Shown piece after piece: positions 56,712 through 64,000 of a DNA stretch of 64,000 nucleotides (position 1 is its first letter; the number at the start of each line of letters is the position of its first letter). The notes beneath the pieces are model-generated. The model ran no database searches. It was not told the origin of the DNA and was given only the letters and a program-made list of their open reading frames with translations. The stretch is from the NCBI RefSeq assembly GCF_024199945.1, contig NZ_JANADP010000001.1:3472001-3536000 (forward strand), read 5' to 3'. Source of the DNA: Bradyrhizobium sp. CCGUVB4N (GTDB lineage: Bacteria; Pseudomonadota; Alphaproteobacteria; Rhizobiales; Xanthobacteraceae). Made by a program: the position numbers and the translations under genes.

Positions 56712-59069
56712 CTACTCGGCAACGACGTAAGTATAAAGCCCAATGCGACCGCGCGCATCGACCTCCTTGTAGACGCCCTGGATTTCCACATCGAAGCCTG
56801 GGAACGTGTTGAAACAGGTCTCGAACATCTTGAGATAATCCACCATGGGCTTGGCCCGTTCCGTCAGCCGCTCGCCGGGAACGATGGTGGCGATCCCGGG
56901 GGGATAGACCACAAAGGGCGTGGTGGCGATGCGGCCGGCGATGGCCTCGATCGGCAGATAGTCGACGTCGTTCTTGAACAGGAAGCGCGCGGCATCGCGC
57001 GGCGACATCGCAATCTCCGGCATGTGCTCGGGCATGAATTGCCGTGCCTGAAGCGCGCTGACGTCGGCGGCGCGGAAGAAACGGTGCATCTCGCCGCAGA
57101 GGTCGCGCAGCCGCACGCCGGCGTAGCGTGCCTGCCGCCGCTGGTAGAATTCCGGGATTGCGTCGGCCAGCAGCGCATTGTCGTCGTGCAGTCGCTTGAA
57201 CGCGACGAGGCCGGAGATCAGTGTGCCGGCCTTGCTCGCCTCGACGCCCGGCGTGAGCAGGAAGAGCAGTGAGTTGAGGTCGTTCTTTTCAGGCACGATG
57301 CGGTTTTCGCGCAGATATTGCGCGACGACCGGGGCAGGGATGCCGTGATCGGCATAGGCGCCGGTGGTGCGGTCGAAGCCGGGGGTCAGCAGCGTCAGCT
57401 TGTTCGGATCGGTCATGGCAAAGCCTTCGGCCATGCCGGCGAAGCCGTGCCAGTTGCTGTCGGGGCCGAGCTGCCAGAGCGCGGGATTGGTGGCGAGCTC
57501 GTCGGTCGACAGCGTCTCCCAGGCAACGTTATGCGCGGCGCCGGGGCGGCCGACGTCGGGGATGGCGACGCGATCGGGCACGAACGGCTCGAAGAACCAG
57601 CGCCGGTCCGCGTTCTGTTCTTTCTCTTCGAACTCCCGGCGCATCGCGCGGATTTTCTTGCGCAGCTCGATGCCGAGCCTGATCGTGTCGTCCCACAGCA
57701 CTTCGCCGGAGCGACCCTTCATCATCTGCGCGCCGACGTCGAGCGAGGCGAACAGCGGATAGAACGGCGAGGTCGAGGCGTGCTGCATGAAGCTTTCGTT
57801 GAAGCGGCGGTGCTCGACGCGGCGCTTCTGGCCGCGGATGTGGCGGTCCTTGATGTGGATCTGCGAGGCCTGCGAGAAGCTGGCGAGCTGCTTGTGGGTC
57901 GACTGCGTTGCGATGATGCCCGGCGCCTCCGGCGGAAGGTTGGCAAGCCCCATGGCGAAGCGGCCGGCATAGAGCGGATGGAACTTCATGAAGCCGGCCC
58001 AGGCCTCGTCGAACAGGATGTATTCGCAGAGATGGCCGATGCGCTTCAGGATCATTTCGGCATTGTGGATCGTGCCGTCATAGGTGCATTGCTCGACCAC
58101 GGCGACGCGGAATGGCCGCTCCTTGCGCCAGGCGTCCTTGTCCGTGACCAGCGGATGGTTGCGGATCGCCTCGCGCAGCGCCTTCTCGTCGAGCACGTCC
58201 CAGCGCATCGGTCCGATCAGGCCCCAGGCATTGCGGATGGTCGGGACATAGACCGGGATGCCGCCATTGATCATCAGCGCGCCGTGATGGGCGGCCTTGT
58301 GGTTGTTGCGGTCGAACAGCACGAGGTCGCCGTCGGTGACGAGCGCGCCCAGCGCAACCTTGTTCGAGGTCGAGGTGCCGTTGAGCACGAAGTAGGTCTT
58401 TTCAGCGCCGAAGATCGCTGCCGCCTCCTTCTGCGCCTTCAGCGCCGGCCCCTCATGGGTGAGGAGATCGCCGAGATCGAGCACGGAATTGTCGAGATCG
58501 TCGCGGAACACGGATTCGCCGAGATGCTCGACGAACACCCGGCCGATCGGGCTGCGGTTGTAGAACACCCCACCATTGTGGCCCGGGCAGGTCCAGAGCT
58601 GGTTGCCTTCCTCGGCATAGTCGACCAGCGCGCCGAAGAACGGCGTCTTGAGCGTCTCGGCATATTGCTTGAGCCGGCTGATCAGGTTCTTGGCGATGAA
58701 AGTCGGCGTCTCCTCGGACAGGAAGACATAGCCGTCGATGAAGTCGAGCACCTCGACCGGCAGGTCCTCGAAGCGCTTGCGCCGGATCAGCAGGATGATC
58801 GGGAAGTCGAGGCCGCGGCGTCGCATCAGGTTGATCAGTGCCGAGGTCTTGCCCTCAAGCCCCTTCTTGCCCCAATCCACCACCATGCAGCCGATCGCGG
58901 CATCGGTCTGCACCGCCATTTCCGCGTCTTCCAGCTTGCGGGCCCTGACCACCTCGAAGCCGGAGCGCTGGATCTCCTCGATGATCTGGTTGAAGCGGAC
59001 GCCCTCGAGGTCGTCGGCGTCGAAAACAGGTGCGGCGAACAGGAAGTTGAAGCGCTTGAAATAGTCCAT
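56712..59069 (-). CDS. Orn/Lys/Arg decarboxylase (PLP fold type I)
   Basis: The 785-aa protein has an N-terminal wing (receiver-like) domain (about 1-125), the PLP domain with Schiff-base lysine in IATQSTHKQLASFSQASQIH near residue 400, LFDEAWAGFMKFHPLY just before it, and a C-terminal domain (YPPGIATIVPGERLT). The wording QSTHKQLASFSQAS is closest to arginine/lysine decarboxylases. ATG 59069 follows the wing-domain pattern. The GNAT gene that follows may acylate the resulting amine; both points are inferred. Confidence 0.88.
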   Translation of the reverse strand: MDYFKRFNFLFAAPVFDADDLEGVRFNQIIEEIQRSGFEVVRARKLEDAEMAVQTDAAIGCMVVDWGKKGLEGKTSALINLMRRRGLDFPIILLIRRKRFEDLPVEVLDFIDGYVFLSEETPTFIAKNLISRLKQYAETLKTPFFGALVDYAEEGNQLWTCPGHNGGVFYNRSPIGRVFVEHLGESVFRDDLDNSVLDLGDLLTHEGPALKAQKEAAAIFGAEKTYFVLNGTSTSNKVALGALVTDGDLVLFDRNNHKAAHHGALMINGGIPVYVPTIRNAWGLIGPMRWDVLDEKALREAIRNHPLVTDKDAWRKERPFRVAVVEQCTYDGTIHNAEMILKRIGHLCEYILFDEAWAGFMKFHPLYAGRFAMGLANLPPEAPGIIATQSTHKQLASFSQASQIHIKDRHIRGQKRRVEHRRFNESFMQHASTSPFYPLFASLDVGAQMMKGRSGEVLWDDTIRLGIELRKKIRAMRREFEEKEQNADRRWFFEPFVPDRVAIPDVGRPGAAHNVAWETLSTDELATNPALWQLGPDSNWHGFAGMAEGFAMTDPNKLTLLTPGFDRTTGAYADHGIPAPVVAQYLRENRIVPEKNDLNSLLFLLTPGVEASKAGTLISGLVAFKRLHDDNALLADAIPEFYQRRQARYAGVRLRDLCGEMHRFFRAADVSALQARQFMPEHMPEIAMSPRDAARFLFKNDVDYLPIEAIAGRIATTPFVVYPPGIATIVPGERLTERAKPMVDYLKMFETCFNTFPGFDVEIQGVYKEVDARGRIGLYTYVVAE

Positions 59070-59135
59070 GGCGTGTCCCGAATGTGCAGAGACTGACAGG
59101 TCTCGGCACATTCGATGACAGTTCTATGACAGTGC

Positions 59136-60323
59136 TCAGCTTGCGCTGGCGATGACCATCCGCTTGCGCCCGAAATTGGCCACGGCCGCCTCCGAGACGC
59201 CGAAATTATTGGCAAGCAGATGGCGCGGCGCCTTCGCCAGCCAGTCGCCGAGGCTGCTTTCGTGGTAAGTGCCGCTGTCGAGCACACCGATCACTTCGGC
59301 ATCCTCCTGGCCGATGTTCTGGATGGAGTGTCCGCAATTGGCGGGGATGTAGGCGCATTCTCCGGCCGAGATGTCTGCAACCGCGACCCGCTTGTCGAAC
59401 GCGAACAAGGTCACGCGCGTACGTCCCTTCAGGACGTAGTGCCATTCGTTGGCGTCGGTGTGCCAATGCGGTTCGTGCATCGCGCCGGGTTTGAGCTTGA
59501 GCACGGTTCCGGTCATGGTGCTCGAGACCGGAAACTCCTTGGCGGAGGCGACGTAAAGCTGACCGCCCGCCGTGCTCACGCGCGGCTTCTGCGCCATCAG
59601 TGCGAAGCGGTGGGTGCGGTCGCGCTCCAGCGCCCGGGCGACTTTTGCCTGCGGACCGTCGAGCGCCAGCACCTCGCCCTGCATGATGTAGGTCTCGGCC
59701 TTCGGATTCGGGCTGAAGGTCTCCGTGGAAACGCCCAGCGCCTGGGACAAGGCCGGCGCGTCGTAGCGGCTCATCCAATCGCTGATCCCGAAGGTGCCGT
59801 GCTCGGAATAGAGACCGTCATCGAAGGCGAGGATGGCGTGACAGGGGGCTGGCCCCAGCGTCTGGATGGCGTGGCTGTGACCCTTCGGGAAGAACCAGAG
59901 ATCGCCAGGCCCAAGGTTGGCGACTTCGAGCTGGCCCTCGGGATCGACCACCGTCACCTGGCAATGGCCGTCGACGAGATAGGCCCATTCGGCCGAATTG
60001 TGCCAATGCATTTCGCGGGCGCCGCCCGCGTTGACGAACAGATGCGCGCCGGCAATTCCGGTCGCGAGCGGAAGCGTGCGGGTCGTGACCTCGCGCGCCC
60101 AGCCACCGGATGTGGCCTTGATCGGTCCCTTGTCGAGCGAGGCCGTGAACACCACGGGATCACCTGATTTCCGCGGGATCGTCTTCAGGAACTCGGATGC
60201 CGGGGCGACGTCGTAGCCGGCAGCATGTCCATCGGGCGCTGCGAGCGCGGATTTGGCGGCGCCGAGGACTCCGGCACCGAATGCAACGGATTGAATGAAA
60301 AGACGGCGGCTGGATTTGAACAT
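59136..60323 (-). CDS. oxdC: Tat-exported bicupin oxalate decarboxylase
   Basis: The 395-aa protein has a twin-arginine signal (SSRRLFIQSVAFGAGVLG). It contains two cupins. Cupin 1 has metal ligands in MHWHNSAEWAYLVDG and a late His in KGHSHAIQ. Cupin 2 has PHWHTDANEWHYVLKG and NCGHSIQN. Between them the lid DGLYSEHGTF retains the glutamate of the Bacillus SENST lid, which favours decarboxylation (oxalate to formate and CO2) over oxidation. ATG 60323 has GAGGTC upstream. Export means oxalate can be attacked outside the cytoplasm, with Mn(II) as likely metal. Confidence 0.9.
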   Translation of the reverse strand: MFKSSRRLFIQSVAFGAGVLGAAKSALAAPDGHAAGYDVAPASEFLKTIPRKSGDPVVFTASLDKGPIKATSGGWAREVTTRTLPLATGIAGAHLFVNAGGAREMHWHNSAEWAYLVDGHCQVTVVDPEGQLEVANLGPGDLWFFPKGHSHAIQTLGPAPCHAILAFDDGLYSEHGTFGISDWMSRYDAPALSQALGVSTETFSPNPKAETYIMQGEVLALDGPQAKVARALERDRTHRFALMAQKPRVSTAGGQLYVASAKEFPVSSTMTGTVLKLKPGAMHEPHWHTDANEWHYVLKGRTRVTLFAFDKRVAVADISAGECAYIPANCGHSIQNIGQEDAEVIGVLDSGTYHESSLGDWLAKAPRHLLANNFGVSEAAVANFGRKRMVIASAS

Positions 60324-60522
60324 CGAAGACCTCAAAACCGAAAGGTTGTATGAAACGGATCGCGAAAACGGCGATGCTGCACACCTTCATAGGTCCGCGA
60401 AGGCGCCCGTTGCGCCTCAACCGTTCGGCTGAATTGGCCTCAATTATCTTTGATGCCGGAATGAATGCGACTGTGAAGTGATGCGCTTGACGGCGCGACC
60501 GCGCGCGCCGCGGACGACTCGG

Positions 60523-61029
60523 CTACCGCTTCGTCTCGCCGAACACCACCGTCGGCACCGCGCGATTGACGACTTCGCGCAAGGCAAAACTCGATTGCAC
60601 CCGCGCCACGCGTGGCAGGCGCGACAGCTCGGTGCGATGGATACGCTCGAAATCCTGGATGTCGCGGGCGAGCACGATCAGGATGTAGTCGTCGGTGCCC
60701 GACATCAGGAAGCAGCGCACCACGGAGGGGCACTTCACCACCTCCGCCTCGAACGCCTTCAGCGCCTCGTCGCTCTGGCTCTCCAGCGCGATGCGCACCA
60801 GCACCGTGGTGGTGAGGCCGAATTGCGCCAGATCGAGCGCGGCCTGGTAGGCCTGGATGTAGCCGTCATCCTCCAGCGTTTTCTGCCGCCGCGCCAGCGC
60901 GGTGCTGGAGAGGCCGACCTTGTTGGCGAGCTCGGTGTGGCTGGCGCGCGCATTGGTTGTGAGTTCCGCGAGGATCGCGAGATCTTTCCGGTCGAGGGCC
61001 AAGGTTTTGATTCCAGCGTCAAAGGACAT
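60523..61029 (-). CDS. Lrp/AsnC-family regulator of alanine dehydrogenase
   Basis: The 168-aa protein has an N-terminal helix-turn-helix (LAELTTNARASHTELANKVGLSSTALARRQ) and the AsnC ligand/dimerisation domain (LVRIALES, CFLMSGTDDYILIVLARD). Divergent placement 107 bases from ald matches the AldR-ald arrangement. The upstream extension to 61080 would run into the shared promoter and is not used. Confidence 0.87.
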   Translation of the reverse strand: MSFDAGIKTLALDRKDLAILAELTTNARASHTELANKVGLSSTALARRQKTLEDDGYIQAYQAALDLAQFGLTTTVLVRIALESQSDEALKAFEAEVVKCPSVVRCFLMSGTDDYILIVLARDIQDFERIHRTELSRLPRVARVQSSFALREVVNRAVPTVVFGETKR

Positions 61030-61136
61030 TTCCACGACCGAAACGGGCGCGGGACGGCCAAAGCTAGCGGATATTTGCACGAAACCAAACCGGCCTCGTC
61101 GCTACGATCACGGGGGGAATCAAAAAGGAGCTGAGG

Positions 61137-62252
61137 ATGCGTGTCGGTGTGCCCAAGGAGATCAAGGTCCAGGAATATCGCGTCGGGCTCACCCCGGGCG
61201 CGGTCCGCGAATACGTCGCAGCCGGACATGAAGTGACGGTCGAGACTGGCGCCGGCAGCGGCATCGGCGCGTCCGACGAGGTCTATCAGCGGGCAGGGGC
61301 CTCCATCGCCGCGAGCGCACGCGACATCTTTGCCAAGTCCGACATGATCGTGAAGGTGAAGGAGCCGCAGAAGGGCGAATGGACCCAGCTCCGCGAAGGC
61401 CAGATCCTGTTCACCTACCTCCATCTTGCGCCGGATCCCGAACAGGCCAAGGGCCTGCTCACGTCCGGCTGCACCGCGGTCGCCTATGAAACCGTCACCG
61501 ACGCGGCCGGTCACCTCCCCCTGCTCGCGCCGATGAGCGAAGTCGCCGGCCGCCTCGCCATCGAGGCCGCCGGCGCCGCGCTCAAGCGATCGGCCGGCGG
61601 TCGCGGGCTGCTGCTCGGTGGTGTGCCCGGCGTGCAGCCGGCGCGCGTCGTCGTGCTCGGGGGCGGCGTGGTGGGAACCCAGGCCGCGCGCATGGCCGCA
61701 GGCCTCGGTGCCGAAGTCACTGTGATCGACCGCTCGATTCCTCGTCTTCGTGAGCTGGACGATGTCTTTCTCGGGCGGGTACGCACCCGTTTCTCGACCA
61801 TCGAGGCGGTCGAGGAGGAGGTGTTTTCCGCCGATGTCGTGATCGGCGCAGTGCTGGTGCCCGGCGCCAGCGCGCCAAAGCTCGTGACGCGTGCGATGCT
61901 CAAATCGATGCGGCCGGGGGCCGTGCTGGTCGATGTTGCGATCGACCAGGGCGGCTGCTTCGAGACCTCGCATGCGACCACGCATGCGGAGCCGACCTAC
62001 GAGATCGATGGCGTCGTGCATTACTGCGTGGCCAACATGCCGGGCGCGGTGCCGGTGACGTCGAGCCAGGCGCTGAACAATGCGACGCTGCCGTTCGGTT
62101 TGATGCTCGCTGCCAAGGGCTTTGCCGCCGTGCTGGAAAGTCCGCATCTGCGCAATGGGCTGAACGTGCATCGCGGCCGCATCACCAACAAGGCGGTCGC
62201 GGAAAGTCTCGGGATGGACTTTGCGCCGGTGGGGAGTGAACTCGCGGCCTGA
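61137..62252 (+). CDS. ald: Alanine dehydrogenase
   Basis: The 371-aa NAD enzyme interconverts L-alanine and pyruvate plus ammonia. [20 protein letters not shown] is the Ald/PNT N-terminal signature, KVKEPQ contains the catalytic Lys near 75, and HLAPDPEQ the catalytic His near 96. NAD binding is [30 protein letters not shown] lies upstream. It is probably controlled by the divergent Lrp-type gene. Confidence 0.95.
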   Translation: MRVGVPKEIKVQEYRVGLTPGAVREYVAAGHEVTVETGAGSGIGASDEVYQRAGASIAASARDIFAKSDMIVKVKEPQKGEWTQLREGQILFTYLHLAPDPEQAKGLLTSGCTAVAYETVTDAAGHLPLLAPMSEVAGRLAIEAAGAALKRSAGGRGLLLGGVPGVQPARVVVLGGGVVGTQAARMAAGLGAEVTVIDRSIPRLRELDDVFLGRVRTRFSTIEAVEEEVFSADVVIGAVLVPGASAPKLVTRAMLKSMRPGAVLVDVAIDQGGCFETSHATTHAEPTYEIDGVVHYCVANMPGAVPVTSSQALNNATLPFGLMLAAKGFAAVLESPHLRNGLNVHRGRITNKAVAESLGMDFAPVGSELAA

Positions 62253-62266
62253 CGATGTGGTGAGGT

Positions 62267-64000
62267 TTATGCCTTCGTCAGCCGGTACTGCCCGAGATCC
62301 GGATCGTGCGTCATGCGCCAATAGTCCACGAAACGCCACGGCATCGCCGAAAACACGCGGCCGCTCGCGTTGCGGTAGTAGGTGCTCATGCCCGGATGGG
62401 TCCAGATCATCGCCTCGTGCTCGGTATCGACCTTGCGGACATAGTCGTCGAGTACGTCCGGGCGGACGTCGATGGCGGCAACGTCGTGCTCGATCATGTT
62501 AACGAGGCAGGCGGAGATGTAACGGCTCTGGCATTCGGACTGGAAGATGACGCTGCCGCCATGAGCCGGCCCTGAGTTCGGGCCGAGCATGCAGAAGAAG
62601 TTGGGGAAATCTGGCACGGTGAGACCGAGGAATGCTGTCGGATTGTCGTTGGCCCAGGCCTCGCGCAAATTCCTGCCGTCGCGACCGCTGATGTTGAGGC
62701 GCGCGGCCATCTCCGTCACTTTGAAGCCGGTCGCGACGACGATGATGTCGGCGGGACGGCGCTCACCGTCGGCGGCGACGATGCCGCTTTCATCAAAATG
62801 GTCGATCGCGTCGGTGACCAGCTCGACATTGTCGCGCGTCAAGGTCTTGAACCAATTGTTGTCGAGCAGGATGCGCTTGCCGTACGGCGGATAGGTCGGC
62901 ACGCATTTTTCGATCAGGTCGGGCCGGTCCTTCAGCTCGGTGAGGATGAAGTCGGTCAGCTCCTGACGATGCCGGTCGTTGCCTTTGTTGACGGCACGCT
63001 CCGGATGGGGCCAGGCCGGATCCTTGCGCAGGAACGGCAGCAAGCCGTCGCCATAGCGCCAGAACATGTTGAAGCGGTACCACTGCACATAGAAGGGAAG
63101 GTGCGCGAGCAGCCAGCGCGCGCCTTCGCTGATCGGGTCGGCATAGCCCTTCACCGGCCGTGCCCATTGCGCGCTGCGTTGGTAGACGGTGACCGAGGCG
63201 ACACGGTCCGCGATCGCCGGCACCAGCTGCATCGATGTCGCGCCGGTGCCGATCACGGCGACATGCTTGCCGTCGAGCTTGATGTCGTCCGACCACAGCG
63301 CCGAGTGAAGTATCGTGCCTTTGAAGTTTTCTTCGCCCTTGAAGTGGGCGCGTGAGGGATCGTTGAGCTGCCCGATGGCCGAGACCAGCGCGGTGGATTC
63401 GAAGGTCTCGTCGCCCGCCTGCGTCTTCAGCGTCGAGATCCAGCGCCGCTTGCCGTCGTCCCAGCGCGATGCCGTCAGCTCGGTGTTGACGCGCAGATGC
63501 TTGCGGATGCCGTATTCGTCGGCGACCTTGAGCAGATAGCCGAGCAGCTCCTCGCGCTGGCAGAAATAGCGCGTCCACGCATTGCCCGAGCCGAACGAGT
63601 AGGAATAGGAGTGGTTCGGCGTGTCGACGCCGCAGCCGGGATAGCGGTTGATCCACCAGGTACCGCCGAGTTCGGCGTTCTTCTCGACGATAGTGTAGGG
63701 GATGCCGAGATGGCCGAGCGCCACGCCAAGCGCGATGGCACAGACGCCGGCGCCGACGATCAGAACGTGCTGGTCCGCAAGCTTTCCGTCCGAAGGCTGC
63801 TTGGTCCAGCGCGGCTCGCGCGACACAAAGCCCATCTCCTCGCGCATCAGCGGTGCATATTCCGGCGCGACGTTTTCGCCGAGGCACGCGCGCATCATCT
63901 TCAGTAGCAGCTCTTCGCCGGGATCGGTGATGACAGGCGTCGGGGTGCCATCGGCAAAGAGCTTGACGACGGCGGCGCGGATTTCGTCCTGGATCTCGCG
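62267..64000 (-). CDS. Flavin-containing Baeyer-Villiger monooxygenase, N-terminus beyond the window
   Basis: The frame is open to the right edge (RDIQDEIRAAVVKLF-like sequence precedes the first Met at 63898), so the gene is partial; 577 codons are visible. The FAD loop VLIVGAGVCAIALGVALGHL is followed by GGTWWINRYPGCGVD and the BVMO fingerprint FKGTILHSALW (FxGxxxHxxxW). The NADPH loop is VAVIGTGATSMQ and ATGF marks the second FAD motif. The N-terminal extension resembles 4-hydroxyacetophenone monooxygenases. It inserts oxygen next to a ketone; the substrate is unknown. Confidence 0.9.
   Translation of the reverse strand, partial: REIQDEIRAAVVKLFADGTPTPVITDPGEELLLKMMRACLGENVAPEYAPLMREEMGFVSREPRWTKQPSDGKLADQHVLIVGAGVCAIALGVALGHLGIPYTIVEKNAELGGTWWINRYPGCGVDTPNHSYSYSFGSGNAWTRYFCQREELLGYLLKVADEYGIRKHLRVNTELTASRWDDGKRRWISTLKTQAGDETFESTALVSAIGQLNDPSRAHFKGEENFKGTILHSALWSDDIKLDGKHVAVIGTGATSMQLVPAIADRVASVTVYQRSAQWARPVKGYADPISEGARWLLAHLPFYVQWYRFNMFWRYGDGLLPFLRKDPAWPHPERAVNKGNDRHRQELTDFILTELKDRPDLIEKCVPTYPPYGKRILLDNNWFKTLTRDNVELVTDAIDHFDESGIVAADGERRPADIIVVATGFKVTEMAARLNISGRDGRNLREAWANDNPTAFLGLTVPDFPNFFCMLGPNSGPAHGGSVIFQSECQSRYISACLVNMIEHDVAAIDVRPDVLDDYVRKVDTEHEAMIWTHPGMSTYYRNASGRVFSAMPWRFVDYWRMTHDPDLGQYRLTKA

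Noticed and set aside
57318..59096. 592-codon plus-strand frame opposite the Orn/Lys/Arg decarboxylase
   Set aside because: No domain is visible and it mirrors a complete PLP enzyme.

Overview
The window looks like chromosomal DNA of an alphaproteobacterium of the Bradyrhizobium / Rhodopseudomonas type. It has high GC content, gene families typical of that group (OFA oxalate/formate transporters, DUF1236 protein, LOTUS-NYN protein, ABC_sub_bind proteins) and several palindromic intergenic repeat elements of the kind common in bradyrhizobia. The assignment rests on recognition of protein families, not on a database search.

Layout. 1-7.3 kb: the end of glnE, then an NAD-dependent molybdenum formate dehydrogenase operon (fdsG-fdsB-fdsA-fdhD-fdsD, minus strand) with a divergent LysR regulator. 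7.5-19.6 kb: a PAS histidine kinase, a cation diffusion facilitator with an extended C-terminus, a quinone-oxidoreductase-like enzyme, a frameshifted nitronate monooxygenase, secreted and membrane proteins of unknown role, and a fumarylacetoacetase-family / 2-dehydropantoate-reductase pair. 19.6-23.6 kb: a CBS-domain protein, two OFA-family transporters and a 45-codon gene. 23.8-31.8 kb: assorted accessory genes. 31.9-38.1 kb: an accessory, scarred stretch in which an IS630-type element splits a substrate-binding-protein gene exactly at a TA, with small ORFs and an 80-bp direct repeat. 38.5-45.8 kb: frc, oxc, a GntR/FCD regulator, a fused NDP-forming acyl-CoA synthetase and an IclR regulator. 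45.9-52.7 kb: NYN protein, adenine deaminase, and gcl-hyi-glxR for glyoxylate assimilation. 52.8-64 kb: a two-subunit ThDP decarboxylase with a divergent 2-hydroxyacid dehydrogenase, an orphan FlgC-like protein, a basic amino acid decarboxylase, a Tat-exported bicupin oxalate decarboxylase, an Lrp/ald pair, and a Baeyer-Villiger monooxygenase cut by the window edge.

How it works together. The window encodes most of an oxalate-using metabolism: uptake (two OFA carriers), CoA activation (acyl-CoA synthetase, Frc), decarboxylation (Oxc, plus exported OxdC), formate oxidation to NADH and CO2 (Fds), and carbon assimilation from glyoxylate (Gcl, Hyi, GlxR). The main new observation is a 17-bp palindrome, TGGYAT-N5-ATGCCA. 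It occurs upstream of six genes in two clusters about 20 kb apart: the GntR regulator, the acyl-CoA synthetase, both OFA transporters, the CBS-domain protein and the unannotated 45-aa gene. This defines a probable oxalate regulon and places two proteins of unknown function in it.
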